Notes under the pieces: model-generated
Databases searched by the model: none
The model's input: the letters and a program-made list of their open reading frames with translations, nothing else
What the model was told of the DNA's origin: nothing
Shown here: in pieces, positions 57,436 through 64,000 of the stretch
How the letters are laid out: each line of letters begins with the position of its first letter
Numbering within the stretch: the first letter of the stretch is position 1
Origin: Alsobacter sp045348435
GTDB taxonomy: Bacteria > Pseudomonadota > Alphaproteobacteria > Rhizobiales > Beijerinckiaceae
NCBI RefSeq assembly: GCF_045348435.1
Contig: NZ_CP157484.1
Span: 4,092,001-4,156,000 of the forward strand
Reading direction: 5' to 3'
Length of the DNA stretch: 64,000 bases
Position numbers and translations under genes: made by a program

Positions 57436-59319
57436 TTGCGGTCCACGTTGGCGTTCCGGACCGTGGCCGTGTTGGCGCGTTGCCTCAAGTCGGCGACGCC
57501 TGGCCTGGCCGCGCTATCGCTCATGCTTGGAGAGACCGGGAACCTGGGCGACGCGGTCGCCAACGGGGACACTCGGGCGATCAGCATCTATCACACCCAC
57601 TCCAAGGAAAGCGCCACGATCACGTTCAAGCGCAACGGCGTCTATGACCGCGACGGCCTGGAGAAGCTGAACTGGATCCTGCGCGACTGGCGCCGCGACG
57701 AGCCCACCAGCATGGACCCGCGGCTGTTCGACATCGCCTGGGAGGTCTATCGCGAGACGGGCTCGCAGGAGCCCATCAACATCGTCTCCGCCTATCGGGC
57801 GCCCGAGACGAACGCGATGCTGCGCCGCCGCTCGCGCGCGGTCGCCAAGCACTCCCAGCACATGCTGGGCAAGGCCATGGACTTCTACCTGCCGGACGCC
57901 TCGATGGCGAAGGTGCGCGAGATCGCGCTCCGCTTGCAGCGCGGCGGCGTCGGCTATTATCCCACCGCCTACAATCCGTTCGTCCACCTCGACGCCGGCA
58001 GCGTGCGTCACTGGCCGCGCCTCAGCCGCGACCAGCTCACCCGCCTGTTCCCGGACGGCAAGACCGTGCACATGCCGACGGACGGCAAGCCGATGCCGCG
58101 CTACGAGGAGGCCGCGGCCGAGGTCGTCGCCAATGGCGGCACGGTGTTCGCCTATGCGGGCGGCGAGAACGAGGAAGGCCCCGCGCCCGTCGTCGCAAGC
58201 CGACGCGGCAAGAGCTTCTTTGCGGCGCTCTTCGGCATCGGCGGCGGCGAGGACGAGGATGAGGACCTCGTCCAGGCTCCGCGCGGCCGCGGCGGCCGCG
58301 TCGCGTCCCGCCCGCCGCCCCAGGCGCAGGCCTATGCGCCTTCCGCCACCGTGGACGACCGTTTCGTGGGCGCCTATGCGACGCGCGCCATGTTCGCGTC
58401 GGCCGCTCCGGCCCAGCCGGTGCGCGCGGCGATCGCGCCGCGCCCGGCCCCGGCGCCCGCTCCCCAGGTCGAGGACGAGGCGCCCGGCGTCCAGGAGCGT
58501 CCGATCGTGGTTGGCTCGCTGGGTCCCGCGGGCGCGGCCGTCATCGAGCCGACCCCGTCGCCCGCGCCGGCCCCCGTCGCCCCGAAGCTGGTCGACGTCC
58601 CGCAGCCGCTGATCCGCCCGACCGCGCTGCTGCCGGCAGTGAGCCAGCCCCAGGCCGCGCCGCCTCAGCCGCAGATGGTCTGGCAGGCGGGTCCCGCCGG
58701 GGCGCCGGGCCAGTCCTCGCCTGTCGGCGCAGCGGACGCCGCGCCGCGCTTCGCCGCCGTGCCGCTGCCGCTGGCGCGGCCCGCCGACCTCGGCGGCGCC
58801 ATCGCCTCCGCGACGCCGGCTGCGCTGCTGACCGTCGCCAATGTTCCGCTGCCGCCGAGCCGCCCTATCGCGCTGGCCTCGCTGGTCCCCATGATCCCGG
58901 CTTCGCTGCCCGCCGGGACGCCGGCGCTGGCCGCTCCCGAGACCGCGCCCCGGTCGGTGGAGCCCGCGCGCCGCGCGCACCAGGAGCCCGTCGCCGCCAG
59001 GGAGACCGCCAGGGATGCGTCGGCCCATCCGTCGCCGGAGCCGTCCGAGGACGAGGCGCTGGACCGCGATGGATTGAAGTCGCTGTTCGCCGGAGCGAGC
59101 GTCGCCGGCGCGGCGCGGCCCGGCGTGGCCCCGAAGGCGCCGTCGGTGAGCACCGCCAAGGCGCGGCCCACCCAGCGTGAGATCGCGCACGCTGCGGCCA
59201 ACCCGGTCGCGACCGTGGCGATGAATTTCAGCCACGGACCGAACGAACTGACGACCGATCGCTTCTCCGGGCCGGCCGTGAAGCCGCTGGGGTCCGCTCG
59301 CTTCACGCCCGCCCGGTAG
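57436..59319 (+). CDS. DUF882 / M15-like peptidoglycan-associated protein with long disordered tail
   Basis: The 627-residue product starts at TTG 57436; no in-frame ATG precedes the domain. A hydrophobic, signal-like N-terminus is followed by the DUF882 (peptidase M15-like, YcbK) domain at about 60-215. This contains SAYRAPETNAMLRRRS, the zinc-site KHSQHMLGKAMDFYLP and FVHLDAGSVRHWP. The rest, about 400 residues, is Pro/Ala-rich and probably disordered, with repeated PLPLARP- and PRPAPAPAP-like stretches. M15-type enzymes cleave peptidoglycan stem peptides. It follows the L,D-transpeptidase gene, a pairing common in Rhizobiales. Confidence 0.88.
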   Translation: MRSTLAFRTVAVLARCLKSATPGLAALSLMLGETGNLGDAVANGDTRAISIYHTHSKESATITFKRNGVYDRDGLEKLNWILRDWRRDEPTSMDPRLFDIAWEVYRETGSQEPINIVSAYRAPETNAMLRRRSRAVAKHSQHMLGKAMDFYLPDASMAKVREIALRLQRGGVGYYPTAYNPFVHLDAGSVRHWPRLSRDQLTRLFPDGKTVHMPTDGKPMPRYEEAAAEVVANGGTVFAYAGGENEEGPAPVVASRRGKSFFAALFGIGGGEDEDEDLVQAPRGRGGRVASRPPPQAQAYAPSATVDDRFVGAYATRAMFASAAPAQPVRAAIAPRPAPAPAPQVEDEAPGVQERPIVVGSLGPAGAAVIEPTPSPAPAPVAPKLVDVPQPLIRPTALLPAVSQPQAAPPQPQMVWQAGPAGAPGQSSPVGAADAAPRFAAVPLPLARPADLGGAIASATPAALLTVANVPLPPSRPIALASLVPMIPASLPAGTPALAAPETAPRSVEPARRAHQEPVAARETARDASAHPSPEPSEDEALDRDGLKSLFAGASVAGAARPGVAPKAPSVSTAKARPTQREIAHAAANPVATVAMNFSHGPNELTTDRFSGPAVKPLGSARFTPAR

Positions 59320-59334
59320 CGGGGCCGACCGGCC

Positions 59335-59574
59335 TCACGCCATCCCGAGCGCTTCGAGATAGAGCTCCATGATGGCCTCCTGCTCCTTGCGCTCGGCGTG
59401 GTCCTGCTTGCGGATGGCGACGATCTTGCGGATGATCTTGGTGTCGAAGCCATTGCCCTTGGCTTCGCCGTAGACGTCCTTGATGTCCTCGCTGAGGGCC
59501 TTCTTCTCCTCCTCGAGCCGCTCGATGCGCTCGATGATGGCCTTCAGCTGATCGGCCGCAATCGAATTGTCCAT
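59335..59574 (-). CDS. gapR: GapR-family nucleoid-associated protein (DUF2312)
   Basis: The 79-residue product begins MDNSIAADQLKAIIERIERLEEEKK and continues with DVYGEAKGNGFDTKIIRKIVAIRK, the DUF2312 signature shared with Caulobacter GapR. GapR clamps overtwisted AT-rich DNA ahead of forks and polymerases and stimulates topoisomerases. The start at 59574 gives the standard N-terminus; an upstream in-frame ATG adds a basic, non-family segment. It converges with the DUF882 gene across 15 bp. Confidence 0.93.
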   Translation of the reverse strand: MDNSIAADQLKAIIERIERLEEEKKALSEDIKDVYGEAKGNGFDTKIIRKIVAIRKQDHAERKEQEAIMELYLEALGMA

Positions 59575-59792
59575 GATGTCCGGGCCCCGTCCAGGTCGTC
59601 GCCGTGTGGGCATCGCCGGGCCGGACGGCGTCGCGCCGGCTCACGGGATGCGTGAAAAGCAAAGCTCGCCCCCGGCTCGACTCATGGAGCCGGGCCAAAG
59701 GACGAGGCGCGTCGGTTTCGGCCAACTGGCGGCCGTGGTCAAGGCCGCCCCGGAAATGGCCGCTCGGGCCTGTGGATGCCGGGGATGAGGCG

Positions 59793-60635
59793 TCAGATGC
59801 TCGGGCCCGGATCGCCCCTGAAGGCCGCCCTCTGGCGGCTCGCCGTGCGAGTGGGATGGAGCTCGATGCGGTGCTGGGCCGGGTCCGCCGCCAGGGCCCC
59901 GATGATGCGGGCGAGCCTCTCGCCCCAGGCCAGCGCGCCGGCCTCGGTCCCGATCAGGTCCTGCCTCACCTCGATCAGCGCGTTGGAGAGCCCACGCGCG
60001 GTGGCGTGCCGGTTGATGGTGTCGCCCGCGAGCGCGCCGTCATAGGGCTCGTTGTCGCCGACCACGAGATCGCCCTCGGCCTGCAGCGCCTCGATCAGCG
60101 GTAGCGGCAGCCGCGGGTCGGCGTCCCACAGCACGGTGACGTGCCAGGGGCGCGGCGCGCCCTTCCAGGCCGGCGTGAAGGAATGCATGCTGACAACCAT
60201 CGGCGGCGGCCCGGCTTCCAGCGACGCCGCGATGGCCGCCTCCACGGCCCGGTCGTAGGGCCGGTAGAACCGCGCCAGGCGCCGCTCCACCTCGGCCCGG
60301 TCCGCCTTGGCGTTGCCGGGCACGACGGCGCCGTCGGAGAGCCGCATCACCAGCGTCGGATCGTCCTCGCCCCGGTTGGGATCGATCAGCAGTCGCGAGA
60401 AGGTGCTGAACACCGCCGGGCAGCCCAGGATTTCCGCCATGCGGCGGGTCGTGGCCGCGATGCCGATGTCATAGGCGATATGGCGCTCCAGTTGACCGGC
60501 GGGCAGGCCGAGGCTGGCATACTCAGCCGGAATCGCGTTCGACGCGTGATCGCAGAGCAGCACGACGCCGCTCGCCGGATCTCCCGGCAGGACGATGGGG
60601 CGGTGAGGCGTGGGCTGGTGCGAGGCGTTCGGCAT
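59793..60635 (-). CDS. N-formylglutamate amidohydrolase family protein
   Basis: The 280-residue product matches the FGase family: VVLLCDHASNAIPAEYASLGLPAGQLERHIAYDIG near the N-terminus, SRLLIDPNRGEDDPTLVMRLSDG, VVSMHSFTPAWKG with a conserved His, and NALIEVRQDLIG. The family removes formate from N-formylglutamate in histidine breakdown, but no hut genes are nearby, so another N-acyl amino acid is possible. The start at 60635 gives the best N-terminus. It is divergent from the DMT permease gene. Confidence 0.9.
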   Translation of the reverse strand: MPNASHQPTPHRPIVLPGDPASGVVLLCDHASNAIPAEYASLGLPAGQLERHIAYDIGIAATTRRMAEILGCPAVFSTFSRLLIDPNRGEDDPTLVMRLSDGAVVPGNAKADRAEVERRLARFYRPYDRAVEAAIAASLEAGPPPMVVSMHSFTPAWKGAPRPWHVTVLWDADPRLPLPLIEALQAEGDLVVGDNEPYDGALAGDTINRHATARGLSNALIEVRQDLIGTEAGALAWGERLARIIGALAADPAQHRIELHPTRTASRQRAAFRGDPGPSI

Positions 60636-60718
60636 GTGGGTGTCCCGGTCGCCGCAACCATAGTGACGCGCCCGGCGAACTGCCATAGGAGTGTACCCCC
60701 CGCCGCGCACCATGCCCG

Positions 60719-61705
60719 ATGACGACGCCAGACCTCGCCCGCACCTCGTCAGACCCGCTCGCGCCAGCCGCTATCCCGCAGGCGGCCGGGCGCGCGGGTC
60801 CGTTGGCCGCGCTCGTGGGCGGAGCGCTCGCGATGGGGATCTCGCCCATCTTCGTGCGGCTCGCGCAGGACGCCGGCGTCGGTCCCTTCGCATCCGCTTT
60901 CTGGCGCGTGGCGCTGGCGCTGCCGGTTCTCTACGCGTGGGCGAGGCTGGAGGAGCGCGCCGCCGGTTCGGGAGGCAGGCCGACCTTCACCCGCGCCGCC
61001 GTGATCTCGGGCGTCCTGTTCGGCGGCGACCTGCTCTTCTGGCACGTGTCGATCCTGAAGACGACCATCGCCAACGCCACGTTCTTCGCCACCACGGCGC
61101 CGATCTGGGTCGTCCTGTTCTCCTGGCTGGTGCTGAAGCAACGCGTCCGGCGGGAGATCCTCGCCGGCATCGGCTTGTGCCTGCTGGGCGGCGTCGCCCT
61201 GATTGGACACTCCCTGCAGGTCGACCCCGCCAAGCTGCGCGGCGACCTCTACGGGCTCGCCACCGCGGTGTTCTTCGGGCTCTACTTCATCGCCGTGCAG
61301 GCCGCCCGCAAGCAGGCCGGCGCGGCCCGCGTGACCTTCGCCCTCTCCTGCGTCACGGCCGTGATCCTGCTGGCGGCGGCGCTGGTCGCGGGCGACCACC
61401 TGTGGCCCGCGACGACGACGGGCGTCGCGGCGCTGTTCGCCATGTCGTGGCTCAGCCATGCGGGCGGCCAGGGCCTGCTGTCGGTCGCGCTGGGGCGCCT
61501 GCCGGCCGTCTTCTCGTCGCTGGTGATCTTCCTGGAAGCGGTCGCCGCCGCGCTCGTGGCCTGGGCCGCGCTGGGAGAAGCCGTCACGCTGGTCCAGGCG
61601 TTCGGCGGAGCGCTCATCCTGGTCGGCATCTGGGTCGCCAGGCCGCGCGAGCCGCGACCCGCCCCGGCGACGCCGGCGCTGCGAACCGATGGAAGGCGAC
61701 CATGA
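60719..61705 (+). CDS. DMT-superfamily (EamA) permease
   Basis: The 328-residue membrane protein has about ten hydrophobic helices in two EamA repeats. The repeats are recognisable from GGALAMGISPIFVRLAQDAGVGPFASAFWRVALALPVLYAW in the first and GRLPAVFSSLVIFLEAVAAALVAWAALGEAVTLVQAFGGALILVGI in the second. These are metabolite exporters or exchangers of broad range. Its stop overlaps the start of the glycerate kinase gene (ATGA), suggesting linked roles, perhaps export or uptake of a hydroxy-acid. The substrate is unproven. Confidence 0.9.
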   Translation: MTTPDLARTSSDPLAPAAIPQAAGRAGPLAALVGGALAMGISPIFVRLAQDAGVGPFASAFWRVALALPVLYAWARLEERAAGSGGRPTFTRAAVISGVLFGGDLLFWHVSILKTTIANATFFATTAPIWVVLFSWLVLKQRVRREILAGIGLCLLGGVALIGHSLQVDPAKLRGDLYGLATAVFFGLYFIAVQAARKQAGAARVTFALSCVTAVILLAAALVAGDHLWPATTTGVAALFAMSWLSHAGGQGLLSVALGRLPAVFSSLVIFLEAVAAALVAWAALGEAVTLVQAFGGALILVGIWVARPREPRPAPATPALRTDGRRP

Positions 61706-62994
61706 GCGATGGCGAGGCTAGGCGCGCCGTGTTGCGCGCCGCGTTCGACGCGGCCGTGAAGGCCGCTCATCCCAGCGCCTGCCTGCCGCCGCATTTGCCC
61801 CCCGCACCCGAGCGCGGGCGCATCCTCGTGCTGGCCGCCGGCAAGGCCGCCGCCAGTATGACGGCCGCCGCCGAGGCTTTCTATCTCGACCGCTGCGGGG
61901 TTCCGCCCGACCGGCTCGCGGGCCTCGCCGTGACCCGCATCGGCTATGGCCAACCCACCCGGGTGGTGGAGGTGGTGGAGGCGGGTCATCCCGTGCCCGA
62001 CCAGAGCGGCGTCGACGCGACCCGCCGCACCCTGGCTCTGGCGCAGGCCGCCGGCCCCGACGACCTCGTCCTGGCCCTCATCTCGGGCGGCGGCTCGGCC
62101 AACTGGATCGCGCCCGCCGGAGCGCTCACGCTGGCCGAGAAGCAGGCCGTCACGCGCGCGCTGCTGCGCTCGGGCGCGTCGATCGGCGAGATCAACACGC
62201 TGCGCAAGCGGCTCTCGCTGATCAAGGGCGGACGCCTCGCCCGCCTCGCCGCCCCCGCCCGGCTGCTGACGCTGGCGATCTCGGACGTGCCGCACGACGA
62301 CCCGTCGACCATCGCGTCCGGCCCCACCGTGCCGGATCCCACCACCATGGCGCAGGCGCGCGCGGTCGCGGCCAAATACGGGCTGGACCTGCCGCCCGCC
62401 GCGCGGGCGCTCCTCGACGACGACGCCAACGAGACCCCGAAGCCCGGCGATCCCGTGTTCCGCAACGCCGAGTTCCGCATCGTGGCGCGGCCGGCCCAGT
62501 CCGTCGAGGCGGCCGCCGAGACCGCGCGGGCGGCCGGCTACGAGCCGCTGTCGCTCGGCGCGGACCTGGAGGGAGAGGCGCGCGAGGTCGCCTTCGCGCA
62601 CGCCGCCGAGGCCGTGCGCCTCAAGCGGGAGGGGCGCAAGGCGGCGCTGATCTCCGGCGGCGAACTCACCGTGACGATCCGCGGGACGGGCCGCGGTGGC
62701 CCCAACCAGGAATACGCGCTCGCGCTCGCCGTCGCGCTGAAGGGAGAGCCGGGCGTGGCGGCGCTGGCCGGCGACACGGACGGCACCGACGGCGGCGCCG
62801 GCAAGCCCGACGACCCCGCCGGAGCGGTGGTCGACGAGACCACCCTGGCCCGCGCGCGATCGATCGGACTGGATGCGGCGGCCAGCCTGGACGACAACGA
62901 TTCGACCGCCTTCTTCGAGCGCCTGGGCGACTTGCTCGTCCCCGGCCCGACCCGGACCAACGTCAACGACATCCGGGTCATCCTCGTCGGTTGA
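61702..62994 (+). CDS. Glycerate 2-kinase (GckA/TtuD-type, MOFRL domain)
   Basis: The enzyme phosphorylates D-glycerate to 2-phosphoglycerate; older annotations call the family hydroxypyruvate reductase TtuD. The 430-residue protein has an N-terminal DUF4147 domain (RILVLAAGKAAASMTAAAEAF, LALISGGGSANWIAPAGALTLAEKQAVTRALLRSGASIGEINTLRKRLS). A C-terminal MOFRL domain follows (GRGGPNQEYALALAVAL, AGDTDGTDGG). It overlaps the DMT permease stop by ATGA, so the genes are translationally coupled. It probably feeds glycerate into glycolysis or the serine pathway. Confidence 0.92.
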   Translation: MSDGEARRAVLRAAFDAAVKAAHPSACLPPHLPPAPERGRILVLAAGKAAASMTAAAEAFYLDRCGVPPDRLAGLAVTRIGYGQPTRVVEVVEAGHPVPDQSGVDATRRTLALAQAAGPDDLVLALISGGGSANWIAPAGALTLAEKQAVTRALLRSGASIGEINTLRKRLSLIKGGRLARLAAPARLLTLAISDVPHDDPSTIASGPTVPDPTTMAQARAVAAKYGLDLPPAARALLDDDANETPKPGDPVFRNAEFRIVARPAQSVEAAAETARAAGYEPLSLGADLEGEAREVAFAHAAEAVRLKREGRKAALISGGELTVTIRGTGRGGPNQEYALALAVALKGEPGVAALAGDTDGTDGGAGKPDDPAGAVVDETTLARARSIGLDAAASLDDNDSTAFFERLGDLLVPGPTRTNVNDIRVILVG

Positions 62995-63058
62995 CAGGGA
63001 CCCGCCCGGCTCGCCAAATCGACAGCCGAATCAGGGCCTGGATGGCCGCCTCCGTTCC

Positions 63059-63529
63059 ATGGACGCCACGCGCAAGATGCTCCTGTTCCGCCTTCCCGTC
63101 CTGCCCGCCCTCCTGGCGACAGCCGTCGCGGCGAGCCTCGCCGGCGCGGCGCCGGCGCATGCGGACCTGCGCCTGTGCAACCTCACGCAAAGCCGCATCG
63201 GCGTCGCGCTCGGCTACCGCGATCCGCAGGGCTGGCTCTCCGAAGGGTGGTGGAACCTCAAGCCCAACGAGTGCGAGACCATGCTGAAGGGCGGCCTGGC
63301 GGCGCGCTTCTACTACATCTACGCGCAGGACTACGACCGCGGCGGGGAATGGGGCGGCAAGACCTTCATGTGCACCCGCGACAAGGAGTTTACGGTGCGC
63401 GGCGCTGAGGATTGCCTGGCGCGCGGGTTCGACCGCGTCGGCTTCTTCGAGATCGACACCGGCGAGCAAAAGAGCTGGACCGTGCAGCTCACCGATCCCA
63501 GCCGGGCCCCGACCACCAAGGCTCCCTGA
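63059..63529 (+). CDS. DUF1036 secreted protein
   Basis: The 156-residue product has a signal peptide (about 1-36, ending APAHA). The DUF1036 domain follows: DLRLCNLTQSRIGVALGYRDPQGWLSEGWWNLKPNECETMLKGGL, then YIYAQDYDRGGEWGG and MCTRDKEF. It contains four Cys residues that could form disulphides. The family is periplasmic and of unknown function. An internal Met eight residues in is an alternative start. It converges with the alpha/beta hydrolase gene. Confidence 0.87.
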   Translation: MDATRKMLLFRLPVLPALLATAVAASLAGAAPAHADLRLCNLTQSRIGVALGYRDPQGWLSEGWWNLKPNECETMLKGGLAARFYYIYAQDYDRGGEWGGKTFMCTRDKEFTVRGAEDCLARGFDRVGFFEIDTGEQKSWTVQLTDPSRAPTTKAP

Positions 63530-63539
63530 GGGCCCCCTT

Positions 63540-64000
63540 CTACTCGGCGGCCGCGGCGAGGCTCGCCTGGCCGGCGACCCGCTCGATCTCCGCCAGCACC
63601 ACCTCGTTCGCCGCGTGGTGCGGCATGTGGCCGATCCCCGGCAACAGCGTCAGGTGCGACCCGGCGATCTGCCGGTGGATTGCGACCGAGTGGATCACCG
63701 GCGAAACGATCTTGTCGGCCTCGCCATGCAGGATGCTGGTCGGGACCCTGATCTCGGCGTATCGGCGGGACTGGACCTTCAGATAGTCGTTCAGGTCGAA
63801 CAGGTCTTCCGCATTGGCCTGGAACTCGGCCGGCCGCAGCAGCAGGCGTGCGGCGGTGCGCTCGGCGTAGCCGGGTGGCGGCTCGTTCGGCGCGAAAACG
63901 GCGCGCACGCCGGCGTCCAGCGCCAGGGCGGTCACCGGCGTCGCCACCGTGTAGTTGAACAGGGTCGCAAAGCGCTTGTCGGAGGCCGCCCGGTTATACC
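63540..64000 (-). CDS. Alpha/beta hydrolase, 5' end beyond the window
   Basis: The minus-strand frame is open to the window edge, beyond the apparent GTG at 63947. The visible part begins YNRAASDKRFATLFNYTVATPVTALALDAG and ends with ILHGEADKIVSPVIHSVAIHRQIAGSHLTLLPGIGHMPHH. The last segment holds the late catalytic Asp (HGEADKIV) and His (GIGHMPHH) of the alpha/beta-hydrolase fold. The nucleophile elbow lies outside the window, so activity and substrate cannot be judged. About 153 residues are visible. Confidence 0.85.
   Translation of the reverse strand, partial: YNRAASDKRFATLFNYTVATPVTALALDAGVRAVFAPNEPPPGYAERTAARLLLRPAEFQANAEDLFDLNDYLKVQSRRYAEIRVPTSILHGEADKIVSPVIHSVAIHRQIAGSHLTLLPGIGHMPHHAANEVVLAEIERVAGQASLAAAAE

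Overview
This is a gene-dense, very GC-rich chromosomal window whose gene content and order point to an alphaproteobacterium of the order Hyphomicrobiales (Rhizobiales). The indicators are ruvCAB next to ybgC-tolQRAB, acnA divergent from ccmAB, the small aa3-oxidase subunit IV gene before a three-gene pntAA-pntAB-pntB transhydrogenase, purE-purK-rpsU, a 180-kDa-class NAD-glutamate dehydrogenase, IalB next to rlmN, and GapR, DUF2794, DUF1036 and DUF882 proteins. I cannot assign a genus. About 60 genes are supported. I see no tRNA, rRNA, CRISPR array, transposase or prophage.

Layout. 1-9.6 kb: probable yebC tail, Holliday-junction genes ruvC-ruvA-ruvB, an inserted hicA-hicB toxin-antitoxin pair translationally coupled to ybgC, then tolQ-tolR-tolA-tolB and lemA with two TPM-domain genes. 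9.6-18.3 kb: DUF1223 protein and aconitase (minus), divergent ccmA-ccmB, oxidase subunit IV and the transhydrogenase operon with a clear terminator. 18.3-22.9 kb: TPR lipoprotein, rpsU, purK, purE (minus), a small diguanylate cyclase and two DUF465 proteins. 22.9-30.4 kb: acyl-CoA synthetase, TauE-type permease, propionyl-CoA synthetase, rlmN and an IalB-family protein. 30.5-39.9 kb: ECF sigma factor, quinone oxidoreductase, YkvA, SDR, PhhB, ThpR, aldo/keto reductase, and the tesA / YbbA-YbbP export set. 40-50 kb: Bax-inhibitor-like protein, GNAT acetyltransferase, DUF2794, HtpG, AhpD-like protein and NAD-GDH. 50-64 kb: ABC1 kinase, oligoendopeptidase F, a sigma-54 response regulator, two cell-wall enzymes (L,D-transpeptidase and DUF882/M15), GapR, N-formylglutamate amidohydrolase, DMT permease with glycerate kinase, DUF1036, and an alpha/beta hydrolase cut by the window edge.

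Functional themes are envelope maintenance (Tol system, L,D-transpeptidase, M15-like enzyme, YbbAP/TesA), central carbon and redox metabolism (aconitase, transhydrogenase, GDH, CoA ligases, glycerate kinase), and cytochrome biogenesis. The window is mostly housekeeping, and I found no convincing multi-gene novel system. The points most worth a second look are the hicAB pair wedged into the ruv-tol cluster, a structured and terminated region upstream of htpG that may encode a small RNA, a TolB with a twin-arginine-like signal peptide, and two truncated gene clusters (tol without pal, ccmAB without ccmCDG).
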